Shown: positions 30,366-42,124, counted from the stretch's first letter. The stretch: 64,000 bases of DNA from Blepharisma japonicum (GCA_949751835.1 CATKHK010000003.1:1-64000); one strand, 5' to 3'. Notes: generated by a model from the sequence alone, not told the origin. Numbers and translations: made by a program.

Positions 30366-30968
30366 TTAAAATTTCGAGACACATCTTCTTGAAGGATAGT
30401 ATTGGTTTGGGCCAGGAGTATCTGGGTTAATTACAAAATTAAAGCGTTTTCCTCCAGACGGCATCACAGCTTTTGGAGATTTGCTTTTAAGCAAAGAGTC
30501 ATCCACTCTATAAGCTGCAGGACCTGGTGTTGGATTTTTTACTTCATAATTCAATCTTTTTGCTCTGCCAAAACTACCTTTAGGTGTTTGTGAAAATTCT
30601 GAAAAACTAGCAATTTCTTGCTCAGTTCTTAAAAATAAGCTCCCAGACGACTTTTTCAATGTTGAAGCACTTGAAGATTCTAGCAACTTAGGCTTCGCTA
30701 TTTTTTTCGCACTACTATCAGAAGATTCCGAAGTTGTCACTCTATGATGGTTTTTTGAGTTTTCCAATGCCTCATTCTCTTTCCATATCTCATTCATAAT
30801 TTTCTCAAAACAATATTTCATCCCATCCTTAACCGAAAACTCTGAATCTTTTTCTCTATTATAAATAGCTACCATCACTTTTCTAAGCTCTCTCTCATAG
30901 CCTTCCTCCTGAAAATGCTTTATCACCTCCACTCGTCCAGTTACTCTTTTAAATTTCTTGTCTTCCAT
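30366..30968 (-). CDS. STPGR/SHIPPO-type repeat protein (200 aa)
   Basis: Two Pro-Gly-Pro repeats typical of sperm-tail PG-rich proteins are near the C-terminus (NPTPGPAAYRVDDS and NPDTPGPNQYYPS). They are preceded by a Ser/Lys-rich linker and an N-terminal charged helical part. Proteins with such repeats bind axonemal or cortical microtubules, often as inner-lumen proteins. A ciliary role is therefore likely but inferred. Its start codon is 17 bp from the stop of the CDPK gene on the same strand. Confidence 0.75.
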   Translation of the reverse strand: MEDKKFKRVTGRVEVIKHFQEEGYERELRKVMVAIYNREKDSEFSVKDGMKYCFEKIMNEIWKENEALENSKNHHRVTTSESSDSSAKKIAKPKLLESSSASTLKKSSGSLFLRTEQEIASFSEFSQTPKGSFGRAKRLNYEVKNPTPGPAAYRVDDSLLKSKSPKAVMPSGGKRFNFVINPDTPGPNQYYPSRRCVSKF

Positions 30969-30985
30969 GTTATTAATTAATAATT

Positions 30986-32533
30986 TTATTTAAAGTTGTG
31001 TAGCAGTGCTTCTTTGAATTCGAAAAAATCAATAAAGCCGTTATGGTTCGAGTCTGCTTCCTCAAAAATTTGTTTCCATACGAACTCTTCTACTTGCTGA
31101 TCACCTTTTAAAAACTGCTTGACTTCTTCTATAGAGATGAGACCGTTTTTGTCGACATCATATGCGTTAAAAGCTGCCCTTATTCTTTCTTCTGAAAGAA
31201 CAGAATCCCAGTCTAGAGTTGCTGTTAAGAAGTCTAGATATCCTATATAACCGTTTTGGTCAGCATCACAATTCTCAAAAATACTTTCTATATTTACATC
31301 ATATTCGAAAAATTTCTCCTGGAAAGCTCTTTCCAGTTCTGTTTGGCTAATTTTGCCATTTCCGTTTCTGTCAAGAGCGACAAAAACCTTTTGGAGCAGC
31401 TCTGTTTCTTCATTGGTGACAAGCTGGGAAACTATAAACGATAAGGTGGCTTGTTGTAGATTTCGTTTTCCCTTGAAGTTTTTTAGCCTTTCTAAAACAT
31501 CATTAGATATAATGAAACTGTAATTTATTTCTTCTCGCGTCCTTTCACATATTCAGCTGCTGTGCAAAACCTCTTTGGCTGTTGGACGCTGCTCTGGATC
31601 CTTTGTTAGCATTTTTCCTATCAATTCTTTGGCTTCTAAGGATATTTCGTTCCAGCTAGGATTGTCGAACTTATATTTACCTTTAGAAACTGTGATAAGC
31701 AAAGAATTTTCATCTTTAGCTCTGAATGGCCTTTCTCCTGATAGCATAAAATAAAGGATAACCCCAGCGCTTCAAATGTCACATTTGCTGTCATAATCCC
31801 CTTCAATGATTTCTGGAGCTATATAATTAGCTGTTCCTATCATCGTTTTCATTTTTTTATCAAAGTTTGTTCTACAACTTGTTCCAAAATCAATTAGTTT
31901 CAGCGGGGAGTCTTCTTTTCTATCTAAAAACAACATATTTTCTGGCTTTAAATCCCGGTGCACTATGTTCTTCTTATGACAATAATATAAAGCAGACATT
32001 ATCTGGTACATGTATTTGGCTGCTTCTACTTCGGTAAGATGGGCATTTCTCCTTATTCTTTCATTAAGATCTCCACCTGTGCACAATTCTGTGACTATAT
32101 ATAAAGAGAAGTTATCTTCAATAACATCATAGATTTTCAAAATATTAGGATGATCAAAGTACCTTAAAGCTTCTGCTTCTTGCAAAAGCGTTTCTCTATC
32201 GCTTTCTTTGAACCCACGCTTAGAAATCAACTTGGCAGCTCTGAGAGAATTGGTTTCTTTGTGGATTGCTTGGTAAACAGATCCATAAGCACCGTTACCG
32301 ATGAAGTCTTTGATGTCATAGAAATCGCGAATGTCCCCTTGTGTAGTGTGGATAAAGATACTGCGCTGGATTTTTAGTGAAGGGTTGGAAACTAGAGTTG
32401 CGTGGGATTCTAAGGGATCTCGAGATGATTTGTCTTTGCTAGGAACTGATGGAGTGTCTAGTATATCTGTAAGAGGGATAAGAGGAAAATCAGTGTCTTT
32501 GCTAAGGAATGTGCCGATGTTGCAGCAACCCAT
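30986..32533 (-). CDS. Calcium-dependent protein kinase, four EF-hands (515 aa)
   Basis: MGCC at the start fits N-myristoylation plus palmitoylation. The kinase domain, about residues 70-330, has GNGAYGSV, the Lys in RAAKLI, HRDLKPEN, LIDFG and GTANYIAPE. The conserved Trp of CDIW (31772-31774) and a second one before the junction helix are encoded by UGA. A junction region leads to four EF-hands with DRNGNGKISQTE, DADQNGYIGYLD, DVDKNGLISIEE and DSNHNGFIDFFE loops. This is the classic plant and alveolate CDPK layout, activated directly by Ca2+. There are no introns. Confidence 0.93.
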
Positions 32534-33655
32534 TCTTAAAATTTAAAGTATATTCAGTAATAACTTTTAAGCCATCTTAAGTGATGCTCAAAAGATGAGA
32601 AGAGATATGCAAATTAAAGAAATAATATATTATATATTAAGATTAATAATCTAATCTTAATTAGATTTCAAAATTGCAGATAAATTTTATTTGACTTTAT
32701 ATAAACGGGCTCTCAGTAAGGGTATCTAGGTGATTTCTCTATTTATAAAATAGCTGTTAGAAGATATTTAAATATTTGAAAACATTATGCTGCAATTAAG
32801 AAATATAAGATTTCAGCATCTTTTAATACTCTTGAAAAGGACATTAATTGAGTACAGTAAACTTCTGATATCTAAGAGAAAATAATTGAATTCATCTAAG
32901 TTTAATTATTCGGCAATCTTCATTTTCATGGTGAATAAATTATTATTTAAATGTAATTTATGCACTTTACTTACTTTCCATTAGGCTCTAAATGAGCAAC
33001 AATACTTGCTATCTTACCTTACAATTAAGCTTAGGTTTAATTGCTAGTTTAATTTTCCTCAAGCTTATTTTTGATTTAATACCAACACTGCAACATTTAT
33101 CTACTTATATGCCAATATCTGAAAGATTCCTTTTAATTCTCACTATTAATGGATCCATGCCATTCGTTGCTAATTGTAAAAAAGGCAAGAGAAACTAAAA
33201 AAGAGATATGGTGTTAAAAATAAAGATCTGACTGAAGACGGTTCTGCTGAGCATATTAATTTTTCTTATTTATGACTTGCTTATTCAGCTATATAAATGA
33301 ACTGTAAACTGCATTTTTAATTTAATATGTGTTTCTTTAAAATCATAAGTTTAAGAGACTGAGCAATAATATTGGAAAACATCTGTCGTAAAAGAAATAA
33401 ACAGTGTTTAGGAAAATGCTAAAAGAAGTACGCCTACCAACATAAAATATAGATTATACTCTGAGATTGCTAAAGCTCAATATTCACATAATTTCTTCCA
33501 AAGAGGATATTCTATCTAAGCTAAAATTATTGAAAGATTTTTAATTGTAAAAGGATGTTTAAAAATAAGGTATAAATTCACTTAAACATTAATTGTACTA
33601 TTATATAGATAGAAATGGGTTTTATGAAAAGCATTTGAATATAATAACGACATAT
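32534..33655. other. AT-rich stretch with decayed small frames
   Basis: A 68-codon hydrophobic frame at 32992-33198 (plus strand) and a coding-like block around 32765-32890 interrupted by UAA codons are visible. Neither forms a complete gene. Nothing is recognised. Confidence 0.4.
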
Positions 33656-34081
33656 ATGGCCGAATTCTATATAAAGCTTACCTTTAGAATTATCCATATT
33701 ACGGCTGGGTGCCTCATTATTGGAAGTCATTTAACTGATAATATTTTTGGAAAGCGAGACGAAGGATATGGATATTTCTTCCCAATCACTGGATCTCTAC
33801 TTTTCATTGCTGGAGTCATCAACTTAATTCTTCTAAAGCCAAGCACGACAATGGGAAATGAAAGAAAGCCATGGCTGTATGCAATTTATGCAAAGATAGT
33901 GATATGGTTTTTTTGCCTGCCAATTATAGACTTGCTATGCAGCTGAATAGGTTTCGAGTTCCCCAGACAGCCTTTTACCCTATTTCTTATGATAGCTGTG
34001 ATCCTTGTAAGCTCATATGCTAAACAAATAAGAGACTCAATAATCCTAAACAGGCTTAAGAAAGAGTGGCTAAACCCTTAA
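33656..34081 (+). CDS. Small four-pass membrane protein, uncharacterised (141 aa)
   Basis: Four hydrophobic helices are separated by short loops: IIHITAGCLIIGSH, YFFPITGSLLFIAGVINLILL, AIYAKIVIWFFCLPIIDLLC and FTLFLMIAVILVSSYA. One UGA-Trp lies at 33944-33946. His residues within the first helix and the compact four-helix layout resemble small haem or redox membrane proteins, but no signature was identified. The frame is open for 21 codons upstream; the Met at 33656 (MAEFYIKLT) is preferred because the upstream part is poorly protein-like. Confidence 0.6.
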
Positions 34082-34278
34082 AAAGTATTAAAATAAAAAA
34101 AATCATTATGCTTATTTCTACTCATTTTTAAAAGACCATATTAGAGTTTCTAGTCAAAAATCAAATAATATTTCTTCAAAATTTTCCTCAATAAATGCTT
34201 TTTATTCGATTTTCCTAAAAGAAACAAAGCCAAATTTGTATTTATTCAAATTTTTTATTATCATTGCTTGTAATCAAT

Positions 34279-36267
34279 ATGTCTACTCGTGAGAAAAAAC
34301 CCGAATCCAGTGCAATCCAAGACTTCTTGAGAAGAGTCTTTTTGAACTATTCAGTCTCTGGCACTCGCTATAGCATGAACTACCTACGTCTCCCAAAATA
34401 CATACAGCTCTGCGAAGACGCTCACCTTCTAGGGCAAGACCTGAAATCTCGTGATATCGAAGTCTTATTCCATTCTCTCAACAAAAGGAATCCAAATATG
34501 ACTTTTAAAGCCTTTTTGGAGACTTTTACAAAGCTTTCTGAGCTGAAGTTCCCAGAACTCTTCAGAAGGAACCCTGGAGAAGCCTTTTCCAAACTAATCA
34601 TGACCCATTTTCTACCTCTCGCTGAAGAGTTGCAAGCCAAACGAGAGTTGGTGACTGACGAAGCTCTGGAAGTCTCTGAAGACTGCAAAATGATCCTCCA
34701 CAACGTCAACAAAGGCTTAAAGCAACTCTATTTAGACACTTTTAGCTGGGAAACTGAAAACGAAACATATGACAACATAATGAACAAGTCACAAAACGCC
34801 TTAGAAATACTACTAAGAGAGCTTGATATTTACCCAGCACTCATCAGCAAAGCTAAAATCTATTCCTTTTGGCGAGACATCGTGATAATGCAAGACGCGA
34901 CATTTCAGCCAGCAGTAGAGCTTCTTCCTCCAGGCACCCAAGATATCGGTAAAGTCCTTACCCTCAGTAAGTTTATATTGATCATCTACCTCTGTTCTAT
35001 TTTTGGGTACCAAGAATCCCAAGTCTCCCCTAACTCAAATTCCGAAAAACTGCTAATTCTGTTAGAAAGAATGGAGCTTACCAGAAACAGTGCCATCGCC
35101 TCTAAAAACTCACTATTGCCTTCTACTGATGTAATGCAAATTATTATGCAAAAAGAACAAGCTGAAATCCAGCCTTCCCAGCTAGAAAACCAGTCAATAG
35201 ATGAAAACCTTGACTATGGCTTAGACCAAGAAGGGGAAGAAATTGTTGAAAAATATGCTTATAGGATCCAGAGGATTTTCCAGGTTTACTGTGCATATGG
35301 AGACGCCCTTAATACATCTTCAATGAAGTCTTCAAACTTGTTAAAGCTGCTAAAAGACTGTGGATTATTAAGCGAAACCCAAGTCTCTGAAAGCTTTGAT
35401 ATATCAGTTTGCAGGAAAGGCAAGGAGGTGCCTATTATTACTGCAGTCGAAATTGATTTGATTTTTTCTAAGCTTACAGGAATTAATAAAGTAAATAAAA
35501 ACCAAAAACTAGCCAGGAAAATTGATTTTCAGCAGTTTTTGAAAGCATTGGAAATTATTGCAAGAAAAGTGTACCCAACACAGCCAATTCAAGAAGCGTA
35601 CCGCTTGTTGCTGGAAGAGTATATTTTGAAGCTGGAAGAAGATTTAAATGAAAGCAGAATTGTGTGCTCAGAAAACATTAAAGAGGCGCTAGAGAGCTTG
35701 AAAAATGATGATATTATTGAAGCTCTTAGCATTGTGCATAGGTCGATTTTATATTTTTATAGATATTATACTGACAATCAAAATCTTATGAGCTATAACA
35801 ATTTCATTGCTTTTTGTAGAGATTTTGAATTATTCCCTGATTTGGTCTCCAAAACTAAACTTGTTAGGTTTTTCTACACCTTGGCTGGAATGGCAAATGA
35901 AAATGAGCCAGGAGTCTCCTTAGACGCAAGCCTATCCCGCTCGTCAATTCAAGAGAAACTCAGCAAGTCTTCAACTGAGACCATTGACGAGCATTTATTT
36001 GTGGAAGCTTTAGCCTTGATTTCTGCTGAAGTAAAATACGAAGACCCGAACTTAAGCCCTGTTGAAAAAATTTGCTTTTTAATGGAAAGGATGAGCCAAA
36101 GCACTGGTCCAGTAAAGATTTTAAGAGAGCAAGGGCATAACAGAAGCTCTCATGGAGAAATTCACGATTTATTGGCATTACTAAAGGTGAGATATCCTCA
36201 GATTCTTGATCATACTCAGAAGAAAGAGTTGAACTTCGAAGATTTGGCCTCTTTAATTTCAATCTAA
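34279..36267 (+). CDS. Protein with repeated p25-alpha/TPPP-like domains (662 aa)
   Basis: Three regions show the EF-hand-like p25-alpha pattern of a helix, a loop with VxxLF or DLIF, and FxxFLxxL. The first is about residues 35-105 (SRDIEVLFHSLNK, MTFKAFLETFTKLSEL). The second is about 335-440 (LLKLLKDCGLLS, AVEIDLIFSKLTG, KIDFQQFLKALEIIARKVYP). The third is about 490-610 (YNNFIAFCRDFELFPD, IDEHLFVEALALISAEV). p25-alpha/TPPP proteins bundle tubulin and occur across ciliated eukaryotes. A ciliary or cytoskeletal role is inferred. The ATG at 34279 (MSTREKK) is chosen over an upstream non-ATG extension. Confidence 0.65.
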   Translation: MSTREKKPESSAIQDFLRRVFLNYSVSGTRYSMNYLRLPKYIQLCEDAHLLGQDLKSRDIEVLFHSLNKRNPNMTFKAFLETFTKLSELKFPELFRRNPGEAFSKLIMTHFLPLAEELQAKRELVTDEALEVSEDCKMILHNVNKGLKQLYLDTFSWETENETYDNIMNKSQNALEILLRELDIYPALISKAKIYSFWRDIVIMQDATFQPAVELLPPGTQDIGKVLTLSKFILIIYLCSIFGYQESQVSPNSNSEKLLILLERMELTRNSAIASKNSLLPSTDVMQIIMQKEQAEIQPSQLENQSIDENLDYGLDQEGEEIVEKYAYRIQRIFQVYCAYGDALNTSSMKSSNLLKLLKDCGLLSETQVSESFDISVCRKGKEVPIITAVEIDLIFSKLTGINKVNKNQKLARKIDFQQFLKALEIIARKVYPTQPIQEAYRLLLEEYILKLEEDLNESRIVCSENIKEALESLKNDDIIEALSIVHRSILYFYRYYTDNQNLMSYNNFIAFCRDFELFPDLVSKTKLVRFFYTLAGMANENEPGVSLDASLSRSSIQEKLSKSSTETIDEHLFVEALALISAEVKYEDPNLSPVEKICFLMERMSQSTGPVKILREQGHNRSSHGEIHDLLALLKVRYPQILDHTQKKELNFEDLASLISI

Positions 36268-36299
36268 CTAAGAATTAGAATAATTTAATTAACTTACAA

Positions 36300-37373
36300 T
36301 TAAAGCTCGGTTGAGTTCATGAAGCACTTGTTTCGGTCTAAAATATGTTGAAGAGGATTTATTCGTATTGGAAGAGAGTCTTTAGGAGCCCTTAACGTTT
36401 TAAAGCCACTATAAGTAGTTTTCGAGCTTTTAAATGTTTTAGGCAATGATGACTGTTTATTAGTTATCGGATATTTTTCATTAACTTTCTTATATGATCT
36501 GTTTTGGGTATAATGGAAACTAAGTGTAAGGCTCCTTACAGGTCTGCTTTTTTTCGGAAATTTCCTATTAAGTTCAGCTAGAAAACTCCTTAAAGTGTCT
36601 GTTAGTATAAAATTGCAAATATTTTTTACAATGCAATATCTATAAGTGCATACCAATTTCCCTCCTGAAGTTTGACTTAGGGTCAAAAGAACTGAAGCTT
36701 CACAGCATTTGCTGATAGGCACGTTTTCTCCCATTATAAGCCCATTGAATATTTGGTCATACGGATTATAATAGCAGTATAAATTTTCTACAGAAAAGGA
36801 GCAATCTGTAAAAATCGTCAATAAAAATTCGTAAACGAGCTTAATAAAGCTTTCTTCTATCAGCTTAATGCCAAGTTTATCTTTAGAAACCAAAATTTCT
36901 GCAGGGATTTTGGCTTTTCCAGTAATGAAAATATTTGTGTAGTCACGTGGCTCAGGAGGGCTGGAATTTGGGATGTCTTCAATTTCTGGAGAATTAGCAG
37001 CACTTGTGTGTTCTTCAATCACTGGGCTGCCCGTTAAAGGGTCTCGAATTGATTTACTGCGTAGCTCTGAAGCATCTTCTCTTTTGAACCGAGAGGCTAG
37101 CTTAAACTCTCCACCAATAATCTTGGAGTTTGCTTTGAGTTTATCTTTGACAGCATTTTTGTTGAAGTTCGGGTCAAGAATAAAAGTTTCTTCTTCTTCC
37201 TCGTCATTTTCTAGGGTCCTATAAAAAGAATGAGCACTTAAATCTGGAACTTCTTTGCTCGGCCTTTTGATCACGACATGCTTATAAATTGTCATTCTCG
37301 GCTTGACTTTGACATTTATGCCTTGAGTTTTTCTTATAACTGAATCATTAATGTAATAATCCTCCTTCTCCAT
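36300..37373 (-). CDS. Uncharacterised protein (357 aa)
   Basis: The frame is intact without UGA or introns. The N-terminal 150 residues are polar and acidic, with an EEEEETF run and Ser/Pro-rich parts. Residues about 155-290 look globular with several Cys (LYCYYNPYDQIFNGL, ISKCCEASVLLTLSQTSGG, YRYCIVKNICNFILTDTLR). The C-terminal tail is basic. No family is recognised. It converges on the p25-alpha gene, with 32 bp between stops. Confidence 0.6.
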   Translation of the reverse strand: MEKEDYYINDSVIRKTQGINVKVKPRMTIYKHVVIKRPSKEVPDLSAHSFYRTLENDEEEEETFILDPNFNKNAVKDKLKANSKIIGGEFKLASRFKREDASELRSKSIRDPLTGSPVIEEHTSAANSPEIEDIPNSSPPEPRDYTNIFITGKAKIPAEILVSKDKLGIKLIEESFIKLVYEFLLTIFTDCSFSVENLYCYYNPYDQIFNGLIMGENVPISKCCEASVLLTLSQTSGGKLVCTYRYCIVKNICNFILTDTLRSFLAELNRKFPKKSRPVRSLTLSFHYTQNRSYKKVNEKYPITNKQSSLPKTFKSSKTTYSGFKTLRAPKDSLPIRINPLQHILDRNKCFMNSTEL

Positions 37374-37409
37374 TTTACTTCTTTAAATATTAATTTGTAT
37401 AAAAACGGC

Positions 37410-38216
37410 CTATCCTATTGCCCTCGATTTTAAAAATTTTCTCTGGGTTTCTCTCAGCCTCAGTAAGACTTCACTTTTATTTTCTATCTGCTTCATGATA
37501 TTTTCCATTCTTTGCCTCCACTCAGCATCATATTGATAAGAATTATTCTTCAAGCTTCTATATTCTGCTTTTAAATTTTCCAATTCTTCTTCAATCCTAT
37601 CAGCTTCTCCATCAATTTCAGGAATTTCTAGTGAGACTTGAGGTTTTTGGATTTTTATTGGAGACTCTTCTTCGTCTTTTCTACGAGAAAAATCAGTTTC
37701 TCTTCTGGAGTAGTTAAAAGAGGTATTGCCTGACAGATTGTTGATTTTTTCATTGATTTTTATATCATAATCACTTTCAAGTGATCTTTTTTCTTTTTCA
37801 AGCTGCTGAACACGTCTTGAAATCAGCTCATTTTCATCTTCTTTTGAACTGATTTGCCGCTTTAGATTTCTGATTTCAGATTGCAAGAGACTAATAGTCC
37901 CATCTTTTTCTGCATTATTTTTGGCTTCCATCCGGAGATTTTTTACGTCTTCTTCTAGCTTCCGATTGCTGCTTTCTAATAAAAGCACTTTATCGCTCAT
38001 CAAGTTTAGCTGGGCTATCAAATCTTGTTCTCTCCCATGGAAAAGCTGGCTTAGCCTGTCCATTTCTTGTTCTCATGCAGATTTTTCATCATTATATTTC
38101 GTTTGGCATTGGAAAAATTTGTTTTGAAGCTGTTGGTTTTGGTCTCTAAGCTCTTTTAGCTGGGTTTGCATGACTTTGAGTGCTGCGGACGCAGCAGATG
38201 TAACTTCAAAACTCAT
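37410..38216 (-). CDS. Coiled-coil protein (268 aa)
   Basis: The ATG at 38216 gives MSFEVTSAASAALKV and leads through one UGA-Trp (KSAWEQEMDRL) to a TAG at 37410. Heptad-rich segments cover residues about 15-150 (LKELRDQNQQLQNKF, LLESSNRKLEEDVKNLR, EIRNLKRQISSKEDE) and 185-250 (IEEELENLKAEYRSL). It looks like a structural coiled coil of cilium, basal body or cortex. No specific family can be assigned. Confidence 0.7.
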
Positions 38217-38371
38217 GTCTTGGTTTTAAAAAATTCCATTTAAATGAAGATTCATATAAAATTCTTGTCATTGAGTGACCTTGATAATATTATTATCACA
38301 ATTTTTATTAATTATAGAATATTTTGATATAAGCTTGATAAGCTCCCTTTCAGTTGGTCAGTAACATAATT

Positions 38372-39268
38372 ATGGTAACCCTAGGAAGCAGAGCTGAAAT
38401 AAAGAAAGAAACGAATTTGTATAACCTAAATTCAAGAAAATTCGATTCCGAAATAAACAGCAGCATGAAAGACATACTTAACAAGATGAAAGGAGCTAAT
38501 GAGAAACTAGGAGAAGAAAAAAATTCAAAAGAAATCTATAGTTCAGAGCAAAGAGCAATTATCAGGCACTATAATAGAGAAAATAAAATAAAATTCAAGC
38601 ATCCACTATTGATAGGATGTAGATATAATGGTCAGTTAGAAAGGACAAAAAGCTTTGGAACGAAAAACGAAAATTCCAATATTTATTTAAACCAAATTAA
38701 TAAAACGCCGAATCCAGCATCAAAGAGCTATATTCTCGATGAGAGCACATCACCTAAGCAATTTTCTTATTTAGATACTGAGCTTTTTTCAAGCAAAAAT
38801 CTTCAGCCAAGAATTAATATGGAGAATGATTTGCAAAATGTAAAACGATCATTAAAAACTCCTATAAGGAACTCAAAAACCTCCCTAAATGATCCAACTG
38901 CTGAAGATTTAAAAATATTTTATCTAAGAAAATCACCCTTGAAATCAATGCCGAGTGACCTATCCTACAAGTTTCCTCTGTCAAGAGAATTATCACTTAA
39001 AAATACAAAAATTATTAGGAGAGATAAAAACCCTCTCAAAAATTCGTCAACTCCTCTGGCCCATGATAGATCTATTTCCCAATACTCAAATCCAAGATAC
39101 AATTCACCATTTAAAGAACCACTGGACTCAAAACTCCCCAAATGCGGGTCACCAGTTGTACTAAGATCTTTTGACAAAATTATTAATTACTCAGCAGAAA
39201 ATAAACGATTTATAAAACCAAAGAAAATCATCAGAAGTTTTAACTACCAGAAAACCAATATTTTTTAA
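38372..39268 (+). CDS. Uncharacterised basic low-complexity protein (298 aa)
   Basis: The frame is open without UGA. The protein is rich in Lys, Ser, Asn and Pro with short repeated basic motifs (KSLKTPIRNSKTSL, LRKSPLKSMP, KPKKIIRSF). It has no membrane segment or catalytic motif and is probably largely disordered. The ATG at 38372 (MVTLGSR) is taken as the start; six further codons are open upstream without ATG. Confidence 0.5.
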   Translation: MVTLGSRAEIKKETNLYNLNSRKFDSEINSSMKDILNKMKGANEKLGEEKNSKEIYSSEQRAIIRHYNRENKIKFKHPLLIGCRYNGQLERTKSFGTKNENSNIYLNQINKTPNPASKSYILDESTSPKQFSYLDTELFSSKNLQPRINMENDLQNVKRSLKTPIRNSKTSLNDPTAEDLKIFYLRKSPLKSMPSDLSYKFPLSRELSLKNTKIIRRDKNPLKNSSTPLAHDRSISQYSNPRYNSPFKEPLDSKLPKCGSPVVLRSFDKIINYSAENKRFIKPKKIIRSFNYQKTNIF

Positions 39269-39442
39269 ATTAATTGTAAGAAATATGATAATATGGATCT
39301 TAAATTGACTTCACATTATATCAATTTCACTCAAAATTGCGCTAATTGATATGCAATTTTTTGTTAATTTCCCTATTCCTGTCATTAATAACGCTATTTT
39401 ATTTAATTTATCTTCTTCTTATATTCATTCTGTTATGATCTT

Positions 39443-42124
39443 ATGATCTATAGAAAAAAAAATCCCATTAAATCATCGAGAAAATTCAAAACCTTACCTT
39501 ATCTGACAATATTTAATATGGAGGTTCAAAAAAAGCCTTATAATAAACCAAAACACAAATACCGGGCCAAAAATCCTTCTAAACCCACTCAAGAAGAAGA
39601 AAAGCACCCCAAAGACATCGAGTTTTCCAACCCTAGGCCCAATAAAGCTTCAAAAAACAAGCAAAGCAGATGGCAAGTTAACCAGGGATCTGAACAATGT
39701 TCAGAACTTGTCAACAAGCTAAAAAATAGAGAACTCGAATGCATTATTTGCATAAACCCAATAGGCTGGAGAGCTAAAATTTGGACTTGTGAAGTCTGCA
39801 GAATTCCAGAGCATCTCAGCTGCATCAAAAAGTGGCGAGACAGTGCAGGGCTCACCTGAAATTGCCCTGCATGCAATTTTTCATACTCAGACGAGCCAAA
39901 GTACAAGTGTTTTTGTGGGAAAGTTGAAGACCCGCTGCCTCAGCCTATGATTCCTCCACACTCTTGTGGGGAAATTTGTGGCCGTAAGCGAGGCGAGGAC
40001 TGTCCTCATCTATGTCCACAGCAATGCCACCCTGGGGCTTGTCCTCCTTGTACATCGATGGCACCTATTCAGAACTGTCCTTGTGGAAAAACAATGTATC
40101 AGACTTTGTGTAAGGACAAGGCAAATATCCAGACCTGTGAAAATATCTGTGACAAAATTTTAGCTTGTAGATCACATAGGTGTCAAGAAAAATGCCATGC
40201 TGGAGAATGTAAAAAATGTGGAGTGAAGAATCTTAGAAGATGCCCATGTGATAAAGAAGAAATTCTAGTCGATTGCGGGGTAAAAGAAATATCATGTGGG
40301 AATAAATGTGAAAAAATGCTGAGCTGTGGAAATCATAAATGCCAAAAAATTTGTCATGAAGAATACTGTGGAGATTGTGAATTTTTGCCAAGCAAAGTGA
40401 GCACTTGCCCTTGTGGTAAAAATTCACTTGATTTATTGCTAATTGAGCCGAGAAGCTCTTGCTTAGACCCAATCCCATCTTGCTATATGCCCTGCAACAA
40501 GACACTTCCCTGTGGCCACAGCTGTAAAGTATCATGCCACATCGGAAAATGCCCTCCTTGCACTCTAAAACAAGAAGTTCCTTGTCGTTGTGGGCTTTCT
40601 CAAGGATTTCTGACCTGCTCTGAGCTGACTTCCGGTAAAACTTTACTCTGCAACAAGCCTTGCAACACCAAAAAATCATGTAAAAAGCACCGATGTCAAG
40701 AAATCTGCTGCTCTGTCAGCGGAGAAAAGCATCACCCATTCCACCAATGCACAGAAATTTGCAGAAAAGTGCTTAACTGTGGTATTCACAGCTGCTTACT
40801 ACACTGCCATTTAGGAAACTGCGAGCCTTGTAGTGTTTTATATAAAGAGCGCAAATTCTGTGCCTGTGGAAAAACATACAAAGACCCACCCCTCCGATGT
40901 GGAACCAGCGACCTCATAGTCCCTTGCACAGAAAAGTGCAGCAAACCTTTGCCATGTGGCCACAACTGTCAAAGCATCTGCCACCCTGGCGAATGCCCTC
41001 CTTGTTTTGCCTTAATAGAAAAGCCTTGCAAATGTGGGAAAATGTACCGACCAGTCCAATGCAACGTAAAAACAATCTCATGCGGTAAGCCATGCATGAA
41101 CCCTAAAAAGTGCGGCCATCTCTGCACCCTAAAATGCCATAGTGGAGAATGTGAATTAGAACCCTGCACTTCTATTTGTGGTAAGAAGAAACCTAGCTGT
41201 GACCATACATGCATCCTAGTCTGTCACGAAGGTCCTTGCCCAATCAGCCAATGTGAAGTTGGCGTCAAAGTCTACTGCAGCTGCAAAATGCAGTTTGAGA
41301 TCAGAAAATGTTACGAAAACAAAGAAAAAGAATGCACAGCTGAATGCGAAAGCCTTCAAAGAGCTAAAAATATCCAAGAAGCTTTAGGTTCTGGACACGC
41401 AGAAGATGAGACTTATTCAGAAAGCTTGGTTGGATATGGGAAAGCCAACCCAGACTTCTTGTCCAAGCTTGAAAAAAAATTAGACGAAATTTTGACCAAA
41501 AAAACTAAGGTAAATTTCTTGCCACAAATGAAAGCAGAACACAGAGCTTTTTGCCACGAGCTTATAGCTGACCATTACAACCTTGAGACTCTTTCGCTTG
41601 ACCAGGAGCCTTATAGGTCTGTTCTTGTATATATGACGGAAAATGCTAAAAAGCCGAAACCTTTGCTATCACATTTTATTAATTTAGTCAAGCAAGGTAT
41701 TGTAAAGGAGCCAGATAAGGCTGAGTATATGGCTTCTTTGCTATTTTACCAGCTTTCTGCAGCGGTTGTGACTGATGATCTGTTAGATATACTGCAAAAA
41801 TACCAAAAAGAGTTTATTATTGAGTGGGTTAACGACCATTCTGCGTATGCCCACTTTTATAGCTATAACCAGTGCAATGAAGCATATAAGATGCTTCAAA
41901 GAATTCCAGGGCAGTACTCAGTGGTCAAGATGATTAATCATACGAAGACTGAAGGAACTGAAGGGTTCAAGAAAAAGTTTAGGAACACCAAGAAAAAAGC
42001 TATGGAGTTTACTGATGAGCTGCCAGATAAGCCACAAGAAAGTTCAGTCCCTATAATTCCTACTGAAAATTCAAATGAGCAGCCTAGCCAATCCACCAAT
42101 CCTGAAGCCATCTCCTCTCAGTAA
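39443..42124 (+). CDS. NFXL1: NFX1-type zinc finger protein with RING-like domain and R3H (up to 893 aa)
   Basis: A RING/PHD-like Cys-rich domain (ELECIICINPIGW, WTCEVCRIPEHLSCI, UGA-Trp at 39857-39859, then NCPACNF) opens the core. At least eight NF-X1 fingers follow, with CGHxC and CHPGxCPPC spacing, for example CPQQCHPGACPPC, LPCGHSCKVSCHIGKCPPC and LPCGHNCQSICHPGECPPC. The C-terminal part has an R3H-like segment (AEHRAFCHELIADHYNLET) and a low-complexity tail. NFX1/NFXL1 proteins act in the nucleus as nucleic-acid-binding regulators or E3 ligases. The start could be 39443 or the inner Met at 39518 (MEVQKK). Confidence 0.9.

Noticed and set aside
30986-31160. A tRNA-like sequence with a GGTTCGAGT box
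   Set aside because: It lies inside the last EF-hand of the CDPK gene, and no matching acceptor or anticodon arms were found.
39443-39517. Certainty that the NFX1-type protein starts at 39443
   Set aside because: The extra 25 residues are basic and unremarkable, and the inner Met at 39518 is equally plausible; the start is left as the longest form.
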